Below, in pieces: positions 13,062 to 13,311 of a stretch of 13,311 nt of DNA. Origin of the DNA: Actinomycetes bacterium (GTDB lineage: Bacteria > Actinomycetota > Acidimicrobiia > Acidimicrobiales > RAAP-2); assembly GCA_021800645.1 (NCBI GenBank), contig JAJYYT010000019.1, forward strand, positions 1-13,311, in the 5' to 3' direction. The translations under genes were made by a program, and so were the position numbers. Each line of letters begins with the position of its first letter. The stretch's first letter is position 1. Under the pieces are notes generated by a model that was not told where the DNA came from, searched no databases, and saw only the letters and a program-made list of their open reading frames with translations.

Positions 13062-13311
13062 TCTTCGTCGTCACCGCCCCCTGCATCGACGTGCTCGATC
13101 GTGGCTGCATCGACGTGTGCCCGGTCGACTGCATCTACGAAGGCGCTCGAGCCGTGTACGTGCACCCGGACGAGTGCATCGGCTGCGGCGCGTGCGAAGG
13201 GGCATGCCCCGTCGAGGCGATCTACCGAGACGACGAGGTGCCGGCACGGTGGCTCGCGTTCAGAGAGGACAACGCGCGGTTCTTCCTCGAGGTCCTGCCC
13301 GGCCGCCGGGA
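13058..13311 (+). CDS. fdxA: 7Fe ferredoxin (3Fe-4S/4Fe-4S), FdxA type, cut by window end
   Basis: The 84 codons present encode nearly all of a small electron-carrier ferredoxin of the mycobacterial FdxA / Azotobacter FdI class (about 105 residues). Cysteines are at 9, 17, 21, 25, 40, 43, 46 and 50. By the FdI pattern, Cys9, 17 and 50 would hold the 3Fe-4S cluster and Cys21, 40, 43 and 46 the 4Fe-4S cluster, leaving Cys25 free. CPVDCIYEGARAVYVHPDEC and CPVEAIY are near-exact family blocks, followed by the VPARW...NARFF segment. The GTG start at 13058 has GAGGG 4 bases upstream and overlaps the stop of the small broken frame as GTGA. The right end is missing. In Actinomycetota fdxA often precedes the diaminopimelate aminotransferase dapC, which might lie beyond the edge. 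Confidence 0.95.
   Translation, partial: MIFVVTAPCIDVLDRGCIDVCPVDCIYEGARAVYVHPDECIGCGACEGACPVEAIYRDDEVPARWLAFREDNARFFLEVLPGRR

Noticed and set aside
12770..13165. N-terminal extension of the enoyl-CoA hydratase frame (132 codons)
   Set aside because: It runs antisense to the ferredoxin and the small frame, has no domain, and would make the protein half again as long as its family. The TTG at 12769 fits better.

Overview
The window is very GC-rich DNA. Codon third positions are almost all G or C, several genes start with GTG or TTG, genes overlap tightly, and the ferredoxin at the right edge resembles the mycobacterial FdxA type. This points to a high-GC Actinomycetota, possibly an Acidimicrobiia- or Thermoleophilia-like lineage; I cannot place it more closely. 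No gap between genes exceeds 300 bases. The largest, 7967-8190, is the divergent control region. I see no tRNA, rRNA, CRISPR array or insertion sequence.

Layout. (1) 18-998 (+): an N-terminal-nucleophile asparaginase (glycosylasparaginase/isoaspartyl peptidase type) that ends convergently against the next operon. (2) 7966 down to 1077 (-): a six-gene operon reading Fe(II)/2-oxoglutarate dioxygenase (PhyH family), RbsC-type permease, sugar-binding protein, RbsA-type double ATPase, ribokinase, and pyrimidine-type (RihA/RihB-like) nucleoside hydrolase. The last three genes overlap or nearly overlap, and stem-loops lie on both sides of the binding-protein gene. (3) 8191-10014 (+): a LacI-family regulator followed after 3 bases by a class II (FucA-like) aldolase. 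(4) 11895 down to 9953 (-): a uridine-phosphorylase-like nucleoside phosphorylase joined by a GTGA overlap to an MtnA-like sugar-1-phosphate isomerase, which runs convergently into the end of the aldolase gene. (5) 12769 down to 11993 (-): an enoyl-CoA hydratase/isomerase. (6) 12886 to the right edge (+): a small frameshifted reading frame, then a 7Fe ferredoxin cut by the window end. Regions 1, 5 and 6 look unrelated to the nucleoside genes.

How the genes work together (inference from families and position): the ABC importer brings in a ribose-type sugar or nucleoside. Nucleoside hydrolase plus ribokinase would give base and ribose 5-phosphate. In parallel, phosphorylase + MtnA-like isomerase + class II aldolase match the enzyme set of the 'DHAP shunt' (used elsewhere for methylthioadenosine and 5'-deoxyadenosine). 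They would turn a nucleoside into base, a ribose-1-phosphate (or 5-modified analogue), the ribulose-1-phosphate, and finally DHAP plus a two-carbon aldehyde. The phosphorylase keeps the Gln/Arg pair that reads uracil in E. coli Udp, so a pyrimidine or modified-pyrimidine nucleoside is a serious alternative substrate to methylthioadenosine. A perfect GGAAAACGTTTTCC palindrome in the divergent region is the likely operator of the LacI-type regulator. The dioxygenase that heads the importer operon is the least explained member and may oxidise a modified nucleoside or sugar before cleavage.
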